A stretch of 8,833 nt of DNA, taken from Pseudomonadota bacterium (GTDB lineage Bacteria > Pseudomonadota > Gammaproteobacteria > Burkholderiales > Sulfuriferulaceae). Position 1 is the stretch's first letter. The number at the start of each line of letters is the position of its first letter. The stretch covers positions 1 to 8,833 of the forward strand of contig JAJYGL010000092.1 of the NCBI GenBank assembly GCA_021790625.1, in the 5' to 3' direction. The notes below the pieces were generated by a model that saw only the letters and a list, made by a program, of their open reading frames with translations, made no database searches and had not been told where the DNA came from. Positions 1 through 7,351 of this stretch are shown here, piece by piece. The position numbers were made by a program, and so were the translations under genes.

Positions 1-1
1 G

Positions 2-520
2 GACACCTTGCCAGCGGGCGAATCACGGGTTTTTGTCGCCAACCATCCATCCCTGCTGGATGCCCCGTTGATTTTGTCGCGGCTGGATAATACGGCTTGT
101 GTCATGAAGGCGAGCCTGATGAACAATGTGCTGTTGGGCGCGGCAGCCCGACTGGCCGGTTATATTCGTAATGATAAGCCTTTGCGTATGCTGTTGACGA
201 TGCGCAGAGCGCTCACGATGGGCAGTGTGCTGATTTTCCCGGAAGGAACCAGGACACGCCGGTTTCCTATGGATGCCTGTGGTAGCGCGGCGTTGCTGGT
301 GGCACGGCAGGCCGGCGTACCTGTTCAGACCTTGCTGGTATCGTTTGATTATCCCTATTTGGGTAAAGCCTGGCCACTGTTTCGGCCGCCGCAGTTACCG
401 CTGCGGGCACGGGTGAGTGTGGGACGACAATTTTCGGTGGCTGAACTGGATGGCATGACAGCGACGGATCTGGAAACGTATTTTTCCGAAGCATTAATGC
501 AGGACGGGATGCATGAGTGA
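2..520 (+). CDS. PlsC-like 1-acylglycerol-3-phosphate-type acyltransferase, 5' end missing
   Basis: The frame is open to the left edge of the window, so the N-terminus lies outside; the first possible start inside is a TTG at 8. About 172 residues are visible. The glycerolipid acyltransferase blocks are clear: NHPSLLD (block I, the HX4D catalytic pair) about residue 12 counted from the TTG, and FPEGTR (block III, phosphate or acceptor binding) about residue 77. Members of this family transfer an acyl chain from acyl-ACP or acyl-CoA to a hydroxyl group at the inner membrane. PlsC-like proteins recur in aryl polyene clusters, where the acceptor is thought to be the product or its lipid anchor rather than ordinary lysophosphatidate; that role is inferred from context. 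The stop codon overlaps the start of the glycosyltransferase gene by 8 bp, which implies co-transcription. The family is secure, the substrate is not. Confidence 0.88.
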   Translation, partial: DTLPAGESRVFVANHPSLLDAPLILSRLDNTACVMKASLMNNVLLGAAARLAGYIRNDKPLRMLLTMRRALTMGSVLIFPEGTRTRRFPMDACGSAALLVARQAGVPVQTLLVSFDYPYLGKAWPLFRPPQLPLRARVSVGRQFSVAELDGMTATDLETYFSEALMQDGMHE

Positions 521-1304
521 ACAGAGTGTGTCTGGCAGTCATCTGGTCTTGATTCCCAGTTATAACCCGGGCATAAAGGTGCGGGAAACGGTGCAGGCTG
601 CGCGAGCAAACTGGTCACCGGTGTGGGTGGTGGTCGATGGTAGCACCGATGGCAGTACGGCAGTATTGCAGGATATGGCAAAACAGGATGCGGGATTGCG
701 GGTAATCGTGTTGCCGCGCAATGGCGGCAAGGGAGCTGCCGTGCTGGCCGGGCTTGTTGCGGCGCAAGCAGCAGGGTTCACCCATGTATTGACCATGGAT
801 GCGGATGGGCAACATCCGGCACAACTGATTTCAGCTTTCATGGCATTGTCACAGCAGCGACCGGACAGTATGGTGTTGGGCAAGCCTATTTTCGATGCGA
901 ATGCGCCGCGTTTGCGGGTGTATGGTCGCCGGTTGTCCAATTGGTGGGTACATCTGGAAACTTTGTGGGCGGGTATTGGTGATTCCCTGTACGGCTTTCG
1001 CGTGTATCCCGTTGCGCCTTTGTTGAATATCATGCAGCGGCAGCATTGGATGCGCCGGTTTGATTTTGACCCGGAAGCGGTGGTTCGCTTGAATTGGGCT
1101 GGGGTGGCCAGCTGTAATATCGCCGCCCCGGTGCGTTATTTTCGTCGTGATGAAGGGGGCGTGTCGCATTTTCATTATTGGCGTGACAATGTGCTGCTGA
1201 GCTGGATGCATGCCAGATTGGTGGCGGGGTTTGTTTGGCGCTGGCCGATATTGTTGTGGCGGCGTTTGTTCAATTCACGAACACGATGCTCGCACGACCG
1301 GTGA
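513..1304 (+). CDS. Family 2 glycosyltransferase, DPM1/polyprenyl-phosphate type
   Basis: This 263-residue GT-A fold glycosyltransferase shows the nucleotide-sugar motifs of family GT2: VVDGSTDGS at residues 40-48 and TMDADGQHP at 94-102, whose D96/D98 form the metal-binding DXD-like pair. GDSLYGFRVYP at about 156-166 and RRFDFDPEAVVRL at about 181-193 match the acceptor-side region of the dolichol/polyprenyl-phosphate glycosyltransferase group. No transmembrane domain is obvious, although the C-terminal 30 residues are rich in Trp and Arg and could lie on the membrane. The ATG at 513 overlaps the upstream acyltransferase and has a purine-rich AGGACGGG just before it. In related aryl polyene clusters a GT2 domain can be fused to an LpxL-like acyltransferase; here the two are separate genes on opposite strands. 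The likely role is adding a sugar to the polyene anchor, which is inferred. The last 35 bp overlap the end of the minus-strand dehydratase gene. Confidence 0.9.
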   Translation: MSEQSVSGSHLVLIPSYNPGIKVRETVQAARANWSPVWVVVDGSTDGSTAVLQDMAKQDAGLRVIVLPRNGGKGAAVLAGLVAAQAAGFTHVLTMDADGQHPAQLISAFMALSQQRPDSMVLGKPIFDANAPRLRVYGRRLSNWWVHLETLWAGIGDSLYGFRVYPVAPLLNIMQRQHWMRRFDFDPEAVVRLNWAGVASCNIAAPVRYFRRDEGGVSHFHYWRDNVLLSWMHARLVAGFVWRWPILLWRRLFNSRTRCSHDR

Positions 1305-1698
1305 GAATGTCACAGTCTCGATGGCGGATAAAAAATTGGTATAGCGTGGCGTGAGCGTCGTGGGACAGAGATTCGGCGTGAATGAGCAAGGGTGTGTCAA
1401 GCGTGTCCAGGCGGTCGGTCGTCCAGTTGACATGACGTGCACTGGCAAGATAACCCTGTTTGGCTGGTGCGCCAAATGGCGCGAGCAGTGCGCCGTGTAT
1501 CGCCATGGCTTGTGCCGCATATTCAATGCCACAGACGATGCTGAGTTGGTCCAGATGCCGTAGCGGATTGGCCGGGTCAGTGTGACTGATGGCGATACAG
1601 TCAATATGGTCGTCTGTCCAGGCGGTGACGTGGTCGATGAGGCACATTTTGCCGTGATGCGGGATGTGTTGAGCGATCCATTGGTGGTCAGGCAGCAT
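1270..1698 (-). CDS. ApeP-like 3-hydroxyacyl-ACP dehydratase (hot-dog fold)
   Basis: This 142-residue protein resembles the COG4706 group of predicted hot-dog 3-hydroxyacyl-ACP dehydratases, which includes ApeP of aryl polyene clusters. Its N-terminus contains IPHHGKMCLIDHV (residues 12-24), the family's IPHxGxMxLLD signature, and the central helix CGIEYAAQAMAIHGAL carries the conserved Glu. It should remove water from 3-hydroxyacyl-ACP intermediates to give the conjugated double bonds. In the characterised E. coli/Xenorhabdus systems, as I recall them, ApeP forms a heteromer with the second dehydratase ApeI; the ApeI-like partner here is the C-terminal domain of the fusion protein at 5554-7329. 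The ATG at 1698 is chosen over an in-frame start at 1815 because the alignable protein begins at MLPDHQW and because it gives an 11-bp stop/start overlap with the exporter gene. A weak AGG lies about 7 nt upstream. It is the last gene of the operon. Confidence 0.85.
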   Translation of the reverse strand: MLPDHQWIAQHIPHHGKMCLIDHVTAWTDDHIDCIAISHTDPANPLRHLDQLSIVCGIEYAAQAMAIHGALLAPFGAPAKQGYLASARHVNWTTDRLDTLDTPLLIHAESLSHDAHATLYQFFIRHRDCDILTGRASIVFVN

Positions 1699-4033
1699 GG
1701 GAAACCTGTCGCGATGAAAAAATGCCGGAAAACAATAGTGCCAGCAAGGCACCAGGTGCGACGATGCTGGCAATGTCGTGTAGCACGATGACGCGCGACA
1801 GGCTGAGAATGCCAAACGCTGTGACTGTGGTCAAATTGGCAAACAAGAGCGAGGTGAGCGTTTCGATTTCCATGCTGTGCCGTTGTCCCCGGTCAAAAAA
1901 CAGTGCGTAATTGGAACCAATGGCGACAATCAGCAACAATCCGATGAGATGAAACAGGGTCAGTTGTGTGCCTGTCAGAATGCAGCCGGTAATAACCAGT
2001 AAAATAGCGGCTCCCAGTGGCAACAGAACCTGTTTTAATCTGGTTAGGGAGCGCAATACAAACAACAGCATGGCGCAGATAACGAGAAAACCGGTCGCGG
2101 ATGCGTCGATGGCCTGATGCAGGTAACTGGCATAAATCCGGTTAGATTGTTGCAGGGTGTCGAGTACTTCAACGTGGGATATGCCGCCCTGTTGCAAGGC
2201 GGCTTGCAGGCTGGCTGGTGCAAAAGTCTGATCGGGTGCCATCTGGATGGGCAACATGGCAATCCAGTCATGTTGCCCATGGGTGAGCATGGCGTCAATG
2301 GCAAGTCCTGTGTCGGTGTGTTGCAGGCTTTGCCAGTTTATGAGCGGCGCGTGGCGGGCTTGATGAATGGCGTTCATGAAAGGCATCAGGCGTTCGAGGC
2401 GTAGTGGCAATCCCTGCAATGCTAGCGCTAATCGTTCATGCAGGGTGTTGGCATCCGGCAGACTGTTGCGTCGTGCCAGTTGTGTGGCTTGTGATGGCAG
2501 GAAATTTGTTGGCGTGGCAAATCCGCTGATTCTTCCTGCGGCTGCCCATACGCGCAGTACGGATGAAACACGCTCGGTGGCAGACAGTACCTGTTCCCTG
2601 TCACGGTTGCGGATAACGACCAGGTAGCGCATTTCCGGTGTGCCGAGGTCGGCGCGCAGTATGGCATCCTGAGCTTGTGCCTGCGGTGAAATCATGGCAA
2701 GACCGGACAGGTTGTCTTTCCAGATGGGGTGCTGGTGCAGGGCGATGATGACGATACCTGCTGACATGACAAGCCAAGCGAACGGGCGCAGGCGAGGTAG
2801 TTTACTGACGATTTTCGCCAACCGTTGACCAATTGGGCGTAGGTCGATGAGCCGAATATGGGTGGGCATGGCGGGCAGGATATAACGTGTGGTGGCGGCT
2901 GCGGTGATCAACCCAGCCACGGAGAAGAGGCCGATTTGTTCCAGTCCCGGGAAATCGGATAACAGTAATGAGGCAAAGCCACACACTGATGTCAGCGTGC
3001 CCAAGCGGACGGTCGGCCAGAAACGGGTTTGCCAGTCGTTCTGTCCCGATTGACCGGATTGGAGAAAGTAGTAAATGGTGTAATCCACAGCCTCGCCAAT
3101 CAAGGTGGTGCCAAAGCCAACGGTAATGCCATGCACCGTGCCGAAACCAATGCTGACGGCAGCAATGCCGACCAACATGCCCGAGATAACCGGCAATAAA
3201 CCTAGTAAAAGTGTTAGTGGGGAACGGTAAACCAGCAACAGCAATCCGGTCACCACAGCGCTGCTCATCAGGGATAGGCGTTTGACGTCGTGTTCGATGG
3301 TGGCGCGACTCTGGATGGAAAAAACTGGCGCGCCAGCCACCAGCAAATGGACATTTTGTATGTGGTGAACGGCACAGGCATGGTGGAAGGCCATCTCGAT
3401 GGCGGCGAGATTTTCCTGTTGCGCATCGGTATCCGCTCCTTCAGCCCGTGATTGCGCCATGAGCGGGGTACGTTTGCCATCGGCAGAAATCCAGGCGTCG
3501 TCCACGACATGCAGATGCTGCCGTGTACTGTCGAGCCGGTTCAGGATGGCAAATGTCTCGCCGGTTGGGTCTTGTGTAAACAGACCGGAAAACAGGCTGC
3601 CGAGTGGCGAGTTGAGCAGGTTGTCGATATTGTTGCCGATCGCCTGATGCAGGCCATTGACCGAAAACAGGCTCGGCGTGACGTTAGGGCTGAGGAGATA
3701 GCGATGCGAGAAAATAGCCTGGAAATCTTGCATATCAGTTTCGCTCTCTCCATTGCGTACCTGGACGAAGCGGCCGCTGTGGCGCAATATGGCCGCCATG
3801 TCATGTGACAGTTGCGCGCGTTGTTCGGGAGTGCTGCCGGTGATGGCAATTAAGAATGTGCGGGAAACCAGGCCATGTTTGAGTTGGTCGATCAGTAGTT
3901 GTTGGTCGCTATTCGGGTGCTGTGGCAGGAACGCTGACATGTCAGCGATGAAATGAGTGCGTGTGATTTGTACTGTGCAGAGGGCCATCAGGCTAGCCCA
4001 TAACAGTATTGGAAGCAGACGGCGCAGGTTCAT
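1688..4033 (-). CDS. MMPL/RND-family exporter of the aryl polyene type (COG4258-like)
   Basis: This 781-residue protein has the two-fold RND/MMPL layout: one N-terminal helix (about 5-22), a large periplasmic region (23-250), six helices (about 253-434), a second periplasmic region (435-640) and five helices (about 643-772), giving 12 membrane segments. The first half has GEAVDYTIYYF in its central helix with D317, the position that relays protons in this superfamily. The equivalent helix of the second half reads VAIGSNYALFFD, with N708 instead of Asp. Transporters of this group sit in aryl polyene and xanthomonadin clusters and are thought to flip or extrude the lipid-linked pigment from the inner membrane; substrate and direction are inferred. 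The gene begins with an ATGA overlap on the LolA-like gene and has no Shine-Dalgarno sequence of its own, so translation is probably coupled. It ends inside the start of the dehydratase gene. Confidence 0.92.
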   Translation of the reverse strand: MNLRRLLPILLWASLMALCTVQITRTHFIADMSAFLPQHPNSDQQLLIDQLKHGLVSRTFLIAITGSTPEQRAQLSHDMAAILRHSGRFVQVRNGESETDMQDFQAIFSHRYLLSPNVTPSLFSVNGLHQAIGNNIDNLLNSPLGSLFSGLFTQDPTGETFAILNRLDSTRQHLHVVDDAWISADGKRTPLMAQSRAEGADTDAQQENLAAIEMAFHHACAVHHIQNVHLLVAGAPVFSIQSRATIEHDVKRLSLMSSAVVTGLLLLVYRSPLTLLLGLLPVISGMLVGIAAVSIGFGTVHGITVGFGTTLIGEAVDYTIYYFLQSGQSGQNDWQTRFWPTVRLGTLTSVCGFASLLLSDFPGLEQIGLFSVAGLITAAATTRYILPAMPTHIRLIDLRPIGQRLAKIVSKLPRLRPFAWLVMSAGIVIIALHQHPIWKDNLSGLAMISPQAQAQDAILRADLGTPEMRYLVVIRNRDREQVLSATERVSSVLRVWAAAGRISGFATPTNFLPSQATQLARRNSLPDANTLHERLALALQGLPLRLERLMPFMNAIHQARHAPLINWQSLQHTDTGLAIDAMLTHGQHDWIAMLPIQMAPDQTFAPASLQAALQQGGISHVEVLDTLQQSNRIYASYLHQAIDASATGFLVICAMLLFVLRSLTRLKQVLLPLGAAILLVITGCILTGTQLTLFHLIGLLLIVAIGSNYALFFDRGQRHSMEIETLTSLLFANLTTVTAFGILSLSRVIVLHDIASIVAPGALLALLFSGIFSSRQVSHAA

Positions 4034-4665
4034 TGTTGCAGGGGGACGGCGGGTTGCAGGGTGATGACAGCGTGGTCACCATTACTGTTCCGATATTGGA
4101 TGCGTGACAGGTGGCTATCGCTGCCGTCGATTTCGATACGGGAAATGCCATGGAGCAGGGTTGTGTCGCGAGGCGTCATGATGAGCGTCCAGTTTTGCCG
4201 GTTGCCGTGTAATTGCAGGGTGAACTGGCGTTGCAACAGGGTTTCGTCGCCGGATAGCGTGCCACGCATACTGTCGATGAATTGGCTGATCTCCGGCCGT
4301 TGATTGACGGAGAATTGCCAGATTTTTCCCTGCTGCTGTAGTTCAATCTGGTCTTTGTCCAGAATGAGCCGTTGCGGTTGCGGTTTGAGCGTACGCTGTT
4401 CCAGATAGGCTGGTGCGCGATAAAACATCTCGCCGGACGACGACAATGGTGTATCGAGGATAGACAGGTAGCGCTTTTCCTGAAACAGCACATGATCGTT
4501 TTTGACTTTGGCGAGGCATTGCATGAGTTGCGGCACTGTCCATTCTGTATTCGCCAGCGCAGTTCCGGAGAATAGCGGCAGCCACAGCAGCCACAGCAGG
4601 CACAGTATTGTTTTTCGCCATACGCACAGAGGATATGCCAAATTATGTGTCAGGTCATTTTTCAT
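4030..4665 (-). CDS. LolA-like periplasmic lipid carrier with signal peptide
   Basis: The product is 211 residues. The N-terminus is a Sec signal peptide: a rather long n-region (1-18) with Arg17-Lys18, a hydrophobic core rich in Leu and Trp (19-33), and an ALA|NT cleavage site after residue 38. The mature part (about 173 residues) resembles LolA, the half-open beta-barrel that carries lipoproteins across the periplasm: FQEKRYLSIL followed by SSSGEMFYRAPAYLEQRTLKPQ and ILDKD, as in the substrate-cavity strands. Next to an MMPL exporter it probably carries the lipid-linked polyene, rather than lipoproteins, to the outer membrane; that is inferred. The ATG at 4665 is preferred over an in-frame start at 4830 because it places the signal peptide at the terminus and gives an 11-bp overlap with the acyltransferase gene. 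No Shine-Dalgarno sequence is visible. The hydrophobic core is encoded by a 9-bp tandem repeat. Confidence 0.87.
   Translation of the reverse strand: MKNDLTHNLAYPLCVWRKTILCLLWLLWLPLFSGTALANTEWTVPQLMQCLAKVKNDHVLFQEKRYLSILDTPLSSSGEMFYRAPAYLEQRTLKPQPQRLILDKDQIELQQQGKIWQFSVNQRPEISQFIDSMRGTLSGDETLLQRQFTLQLHGNRQNWTLIMTPRDTTLLHGISRIEIDGSDSHLSRIQYRNSNGDHAVITLQPAVPLQQ
4579..4605. repeat. Three 9-bp tandem units in the LolA-like signal peptide
   Basis: Two identical copies of cagccacag (4579-4587 and 4588-4596) are followed by a third copy with one mismatch (caggcacag, 4597-4605). On the coding strand they give the tripeptides LCL-LWL-LWL in the hydrophobic core of the signal peptide. Since the unit is three codons, gain or loss of a copy would keep the frame and change only the core length. 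Confidence 0.85.
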
Positions 4666-5557
4666 CGGGGGCAGACCAGAAATCAAAAAAATTGAACCAA
4701 TTATACGGCGCTTGCCGGCAGTAATAAGCCAGTTTGTTGACATAATCAGCCTGCGCGTGTGCGATGGCAGCGGCACGTTGCTGTCGTTCCGTGTGTGTGA
4801 AATCGGCCAAGGGTTCAAAATAAAGGTCATAGTGGTGTTTACTGTACAGTCCGGTCATGAAAATGACACGTTGTTTTAATGCGGTGGCCAGTCGAAAAGG
4901 GCCGAGCGGGAAACTGGCCGGTTTGCCGAGAAAATCAAAACTGGCCGTTGCTGTGTGATGCAGCCCCCGGTCGGCCAGTATGCCAATCCAGTGTCCGGCA
5001 GCCAGCCGTTGTTGCACGTCCAGCATGGCACCTGCTGTGCCGAGCGGAATGATATCGGGGATGTTTGCCGGGTTGATGGCGTGGAGTACGCTTTGAATCT
5101 TTTGTGCGTTGTCCGGATACATCAGGATGGAAATGCGAATTTCCGGGTGACTGCGCGCGATGGCGTGTAATATTTCAAAGCTGCCCAAGTGAGCGCCCAT
5201 CAGGATGACACCAGAGGTGGATTGCGCCAGTTCATCGAGCAATGGCTTACCATGCAGGGTGATGTGGAATTGTTCGATTTTTTCATTGAGCAAAAAAATA
5301 CGGTCGTGCAGCGTGGTGGCAAAGGTCAGGAAATGTTGGAAGAGGTCGTGCCAATCCGGTCGCCGGGGCAGAACACGTTGGAGATAGTCGCGCGATGCCC
5401 GTACACTGGACCGGGAAAACAACAGAAAATAGGCCACGATGCCATATAGCAGCCAGCGCGTTCCCCGGCGTCCGAACAACAACGACAGCCTGACCATGAT
5501 GCGCAAGGTGAGCAGGCTACCGCGTTCCGGGCGGTTTTGCCAATGTTCTGTTGTCAT
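4655..5557 (-). CDS. LpxL/HtrB-like acyltransferase (LPLAT superfamily, COG4261-like)
   Basis: This 300-residue protein belongs to the lipid A lauroyl/myristoyl acyltransferase family. An N-terminal membrane-associated stretch (about 33-50) is followed by the catalytic HX4E motif in GAHLGSFEILHA, and later by a GILADRG segment, FLGKPASFPLGPFRLA and a C-terminal PYNWFNFFDFW, all in the order expected for the family. Such enzymes move an acyl chain from ACP to a lipid acceptor on the cytoplasmic face of the inner membrane. Within this cluster it may transfer the ACP-bound polyene, or a fatty acyl chain, onto the anchor; this is inferred. In some aryl polyene clusters a related domain is joined to a GT2 glycosyltransferase, whereas here it stands alone. 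The gene starts in an ATGA overlap with the ligase-dehydratase gene and ends 11 bp inside the LolA-like gene. Confidence 0.9.
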   Translation of the reverse strand: MTTEHWQNRPERGSLLTLRIMVRLSLLFGRRGTRWLLYGIVAYFLLFSRSSVRASRDYLQRVLPRRPDWHDLFQHFLTFATTLHDRIFLLNEKIEQFHITLHGKPLLDELAQSTSGVILMGAHLGSFEILHAIARSHPEIRISILMYPDNAQKIQSVLHAINPANIPDIIPLGTAGAMLDVQQRLAAGHWIGILADRGLHHTATASFDFLGKPASFPLGPFRLATALKQRVIFMTGLYSKHHYDLYFEPLADFTHTERQQRAAAIAHAQADYVNKLAYYCRQAPYNWFNFFDFWSAPDEK

Positions 5558-7329
5558 GTCTCGTTGGCGTACGCGATGTTCATGGTGTTCATGGTCTGCT
5601 GTATCAACTGGAAGTCCGCCTGCGCGACCAGCTGGCCGTCAGTTTGCGCCTGTAAGCGATAACGTTGCTGCTCGCCGGTGTGCAGAGATAGCGTAAGCTG
5701 TTCTCCTGACGTAACAGGGCGCAGGAATTTGACGCTGATCAGTTGAAACTGATGGATGGCATGCGGTTGGCATGTGGTCAGCCATTGTTGCAGATAGTCG
5801 AGCAGGACGACACCGGGCAGGATTGGATTGCCGGGGAAGTGCCCTGCCAGCGCAGGATGGTCGTCAGGCACGGTGAGTGTGGTCATCGCGTCTTGTATGG
5901 CGGTTTGTTTTGTGGACAATTCGTCGCGCAACTGGCTGGCCGGCTCGTTCTGATTGGCGCGATACTGTTCCAGTAGCGTCATCAACGCCTGTTGTGGCAG
6001 TTTTCCGGTTGCATTGCGCGGCAGACGATCGATCAAAATGATAGGGCGTGGCAAAAAAGCCGGGTCAAGGCGCAAACGCAGGGCGTGCAGAATGGCCGCA
6101 TGGGTCAGTGCGGGCGCAACGACGGCCGCACACAGTCGGGTCAAGGTGTGTGGAGGGGCGTCATCAGGCAGAAAAAAGCAGCCATCGATGACCTGCGGAA
6201 TGGAGAGCAGTTGGCTGGTTAACGCGCTGAGGGAATGGCGTTTGCCTGCGATGTTGATGAGGTCATGATGACGGCCATGCAGACGAAAAAACCCGTTTGG
6301 CAGAATGTCCAGTCGGTCTGGTAGCGCGATGGCTGTCGGCAGGTGTCCGCCAATCGCAACCGTTTGTTCGTGAGCATCCTGTTTTTGATCTGTTGGCGAG
6401 TGTTGGAGCTGTATACCGTCAAATAATTGCCAGTCGGTGGTTTGTGTGGTGCGGCGGGTTGCCAGTTGGCCGGTTTCGGTGCAGCCGTAAATTTCGTGTA
6501 GCCGTGTTCCCAGTACATGCTCTGCCCGTGTCGCGAGATGAATGTCGAGCGGGGCGGTTGCGCAGAGCACACGTTGTATGTTGATGGGTTCGGTAATGCT
6601 GTCCAGTAGCGTCTTGAGGTGAAAAGGCGTGGTGACGAGCAGGGTAGGTGAGGGCGATTGTTTGACGGCATCGACAATATCGGCTGGATAAAAACTGTTT
6701 TCCATCCAGAGGTGGCAGTTGCCATGCCAGGCAAGCAGAATGATGGATTCCAGTCCGTACATATGCTGGGGCGGCACCGTTCCTACGATGCCATACGAAG
6801 CGGAAATGGCGAGCCGGTTTGCGGCAGACCGGGCACTCAATACCAATGATTGCCAATTTTTGTTGTGTGGAACGGGGATTCCGGTGGAGCCGGAAGTGAA
6901 TACTTTGGCGACGATGCTCTCTCCGGCAAAGGCAGGAATATTGAACGTCTGTTTGTCGTCGCCATGTTGCAGGTGTGACAGATGGCGCGTCGGGTAGGTC
7001 AGGGTTGGCAAATCATCGGGCGGCTCATCATCGGCCAGACAGAACAGATCGGCGGCTATTTCGCGCATTTGACGAATGGATTCTGCGGTATGGTTGGATG
7101 GCAGCAGGCTGATTTTGTGGCTGATCAGGCTGGCGGCAAGGCCAACCATGAAATGGTAACGGTTTTTGCACAGATTCAGGATGTGCCGTCCGGATGGCAA
7201 TAGGGCAGAAAGCGCGTAGGCTTCAGCGATGAATTGGCGTGTAGATATTGTACCGTGTCGTGACCAGGCAATGATATCGTCTGGCGCGTGGCTGGTCAGA
7301 GGGAACTCCGGTAAAAGTTTAGTTGGCAT
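5554..7329 (-). CDS. Fusion of AMP-forming acyl-ACP ligase and ApeI-like hot-dog dehydratase
   Basis: The 591-residue product has two parts. Residues 1-455 are an ANL-superfamily adenylating enzyme: P-loop FTSGSTGIPVPHNK (144-157), YGCTETGQ (281-288), a GRHHDLINIAGKR hinge (352-364) and RLPRNATGK ending in the catalytic lysine K443. It should activate a carboxylic acid, in this setting probably an aromatic starter such as a hydroxybenzoic or cinnamic-type acid, and load it onto the ACP. After a linker, residues about 486-591 form a hot-dog domain with HPALAGHFPG and NPILPGVVLLDYL; H497 and D511 occupy the FabZ/FabA catalytic His and acid positions. This matches ApeI-type dehydratases. Known clusters that I recall carry ligase (ApeH) and dehydratase (ApeI) as adjacent separate genes. 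The frame runs through without a stop. The ATG at 7329 has a GAGG seven bases upstream. Ligase and domain calls are strong, the starter acid is not known. Confidence 0.93.
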   Translation of the reverse strand: MPTKLLPEFPLTSHAPDDIIAWSRHGTISTRQFIAEAYALSALLPSGRHILNLCKNRYHFMVGLAASLISHKISLLPSNHTAESIRQMREIAADLFCLADDEPPDDLPTLTYPTRHLSHLQHGDDKQTFNIPAFAGESIVAKVFTSGSTGIPVPHNKNWQSLVLSARSAANRLAISASYGIVGTVPPQHMYGLESIILLAWHGNCHLWMENSFYPADIVDAVKQSPSPTLLVTTPFHLKTLLDSITEPINIQRVLCATAPLDIHLATRAEHVLGTRLHEIYGCTETGQLATRRTTQTTDWQLFDGIQLQHSPTDQKQDAHEQTVAIGGHLPTAIALPDRLDILPNGFFRLHGRHHDLINIAGKRHSLSALTSQLLSIPQVIDGCFFLPDDAPPHTLTRLCAAVVAPALTHAAILHALRLRLDPAFLPRPIILIDRLPRNATGKLPQQALMTLLEQYRANQNEPASQLRDELSTKQTAIQDAMTTLTVPDDHPALAGHFPGNPILPGVVLLDYLQQWLTTCQPHAIHQFQLISVKFLRPVTSGEQLTLSLHTGEQQRYRLQAQTDGQLVAQADFQLIQQTMNTMNIAYANET

Positions 7330-7333
7330 GCTG

Positions 7334-7338
7334 CCTCA
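7334..7338 (-). promoter_or_regulatory. Shine-Dalgarno sequence for the ligase-dehydratase gene
   Basis: The coding strand reads TGAGGCAGCATG, placing GAGG seven bases before the ATG at 7329. This lies in the 22-bp gap after the membrane protein gene, the only gap in the series from ACP to the last dehydratase. The other starts lie in overlaps with poor or absent Shine-Dalgarno sequences, so this site probably re-initiates translation here. Confidence 0.6.
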
Positions 7339-7351
7339 TGACGAGCAAGGT

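Noticed and set aside
1699..1815. Upstream in-frame extension of the ApeP-like dehydratase (39 more residues)
   Set aside because: The extra part has no similarity to the family, lies within the exporter coding region in another frame, and the ATG at 1698 gives the normal start just before the conserved IPHHGKM region.
3588..3602. Possible Neisseriaceae-type DNA uptake sequence (aacaggctgccga)
   Set aside because: It resembles the reverse complement of an AGGCAGCCTGAA-type uptake word but has mismatches at both ends, lies inside a coding region and was not seen repeated elsewhere in the window.
4666..4830. Upstream extension of the LolA-like protein (55 more residues)
   Set aside because: It would bury the signal peptide inside the protein and lies wholly within the acyltransferase gene; the ATG at 4665 places the signal peptide at the N-terminus.
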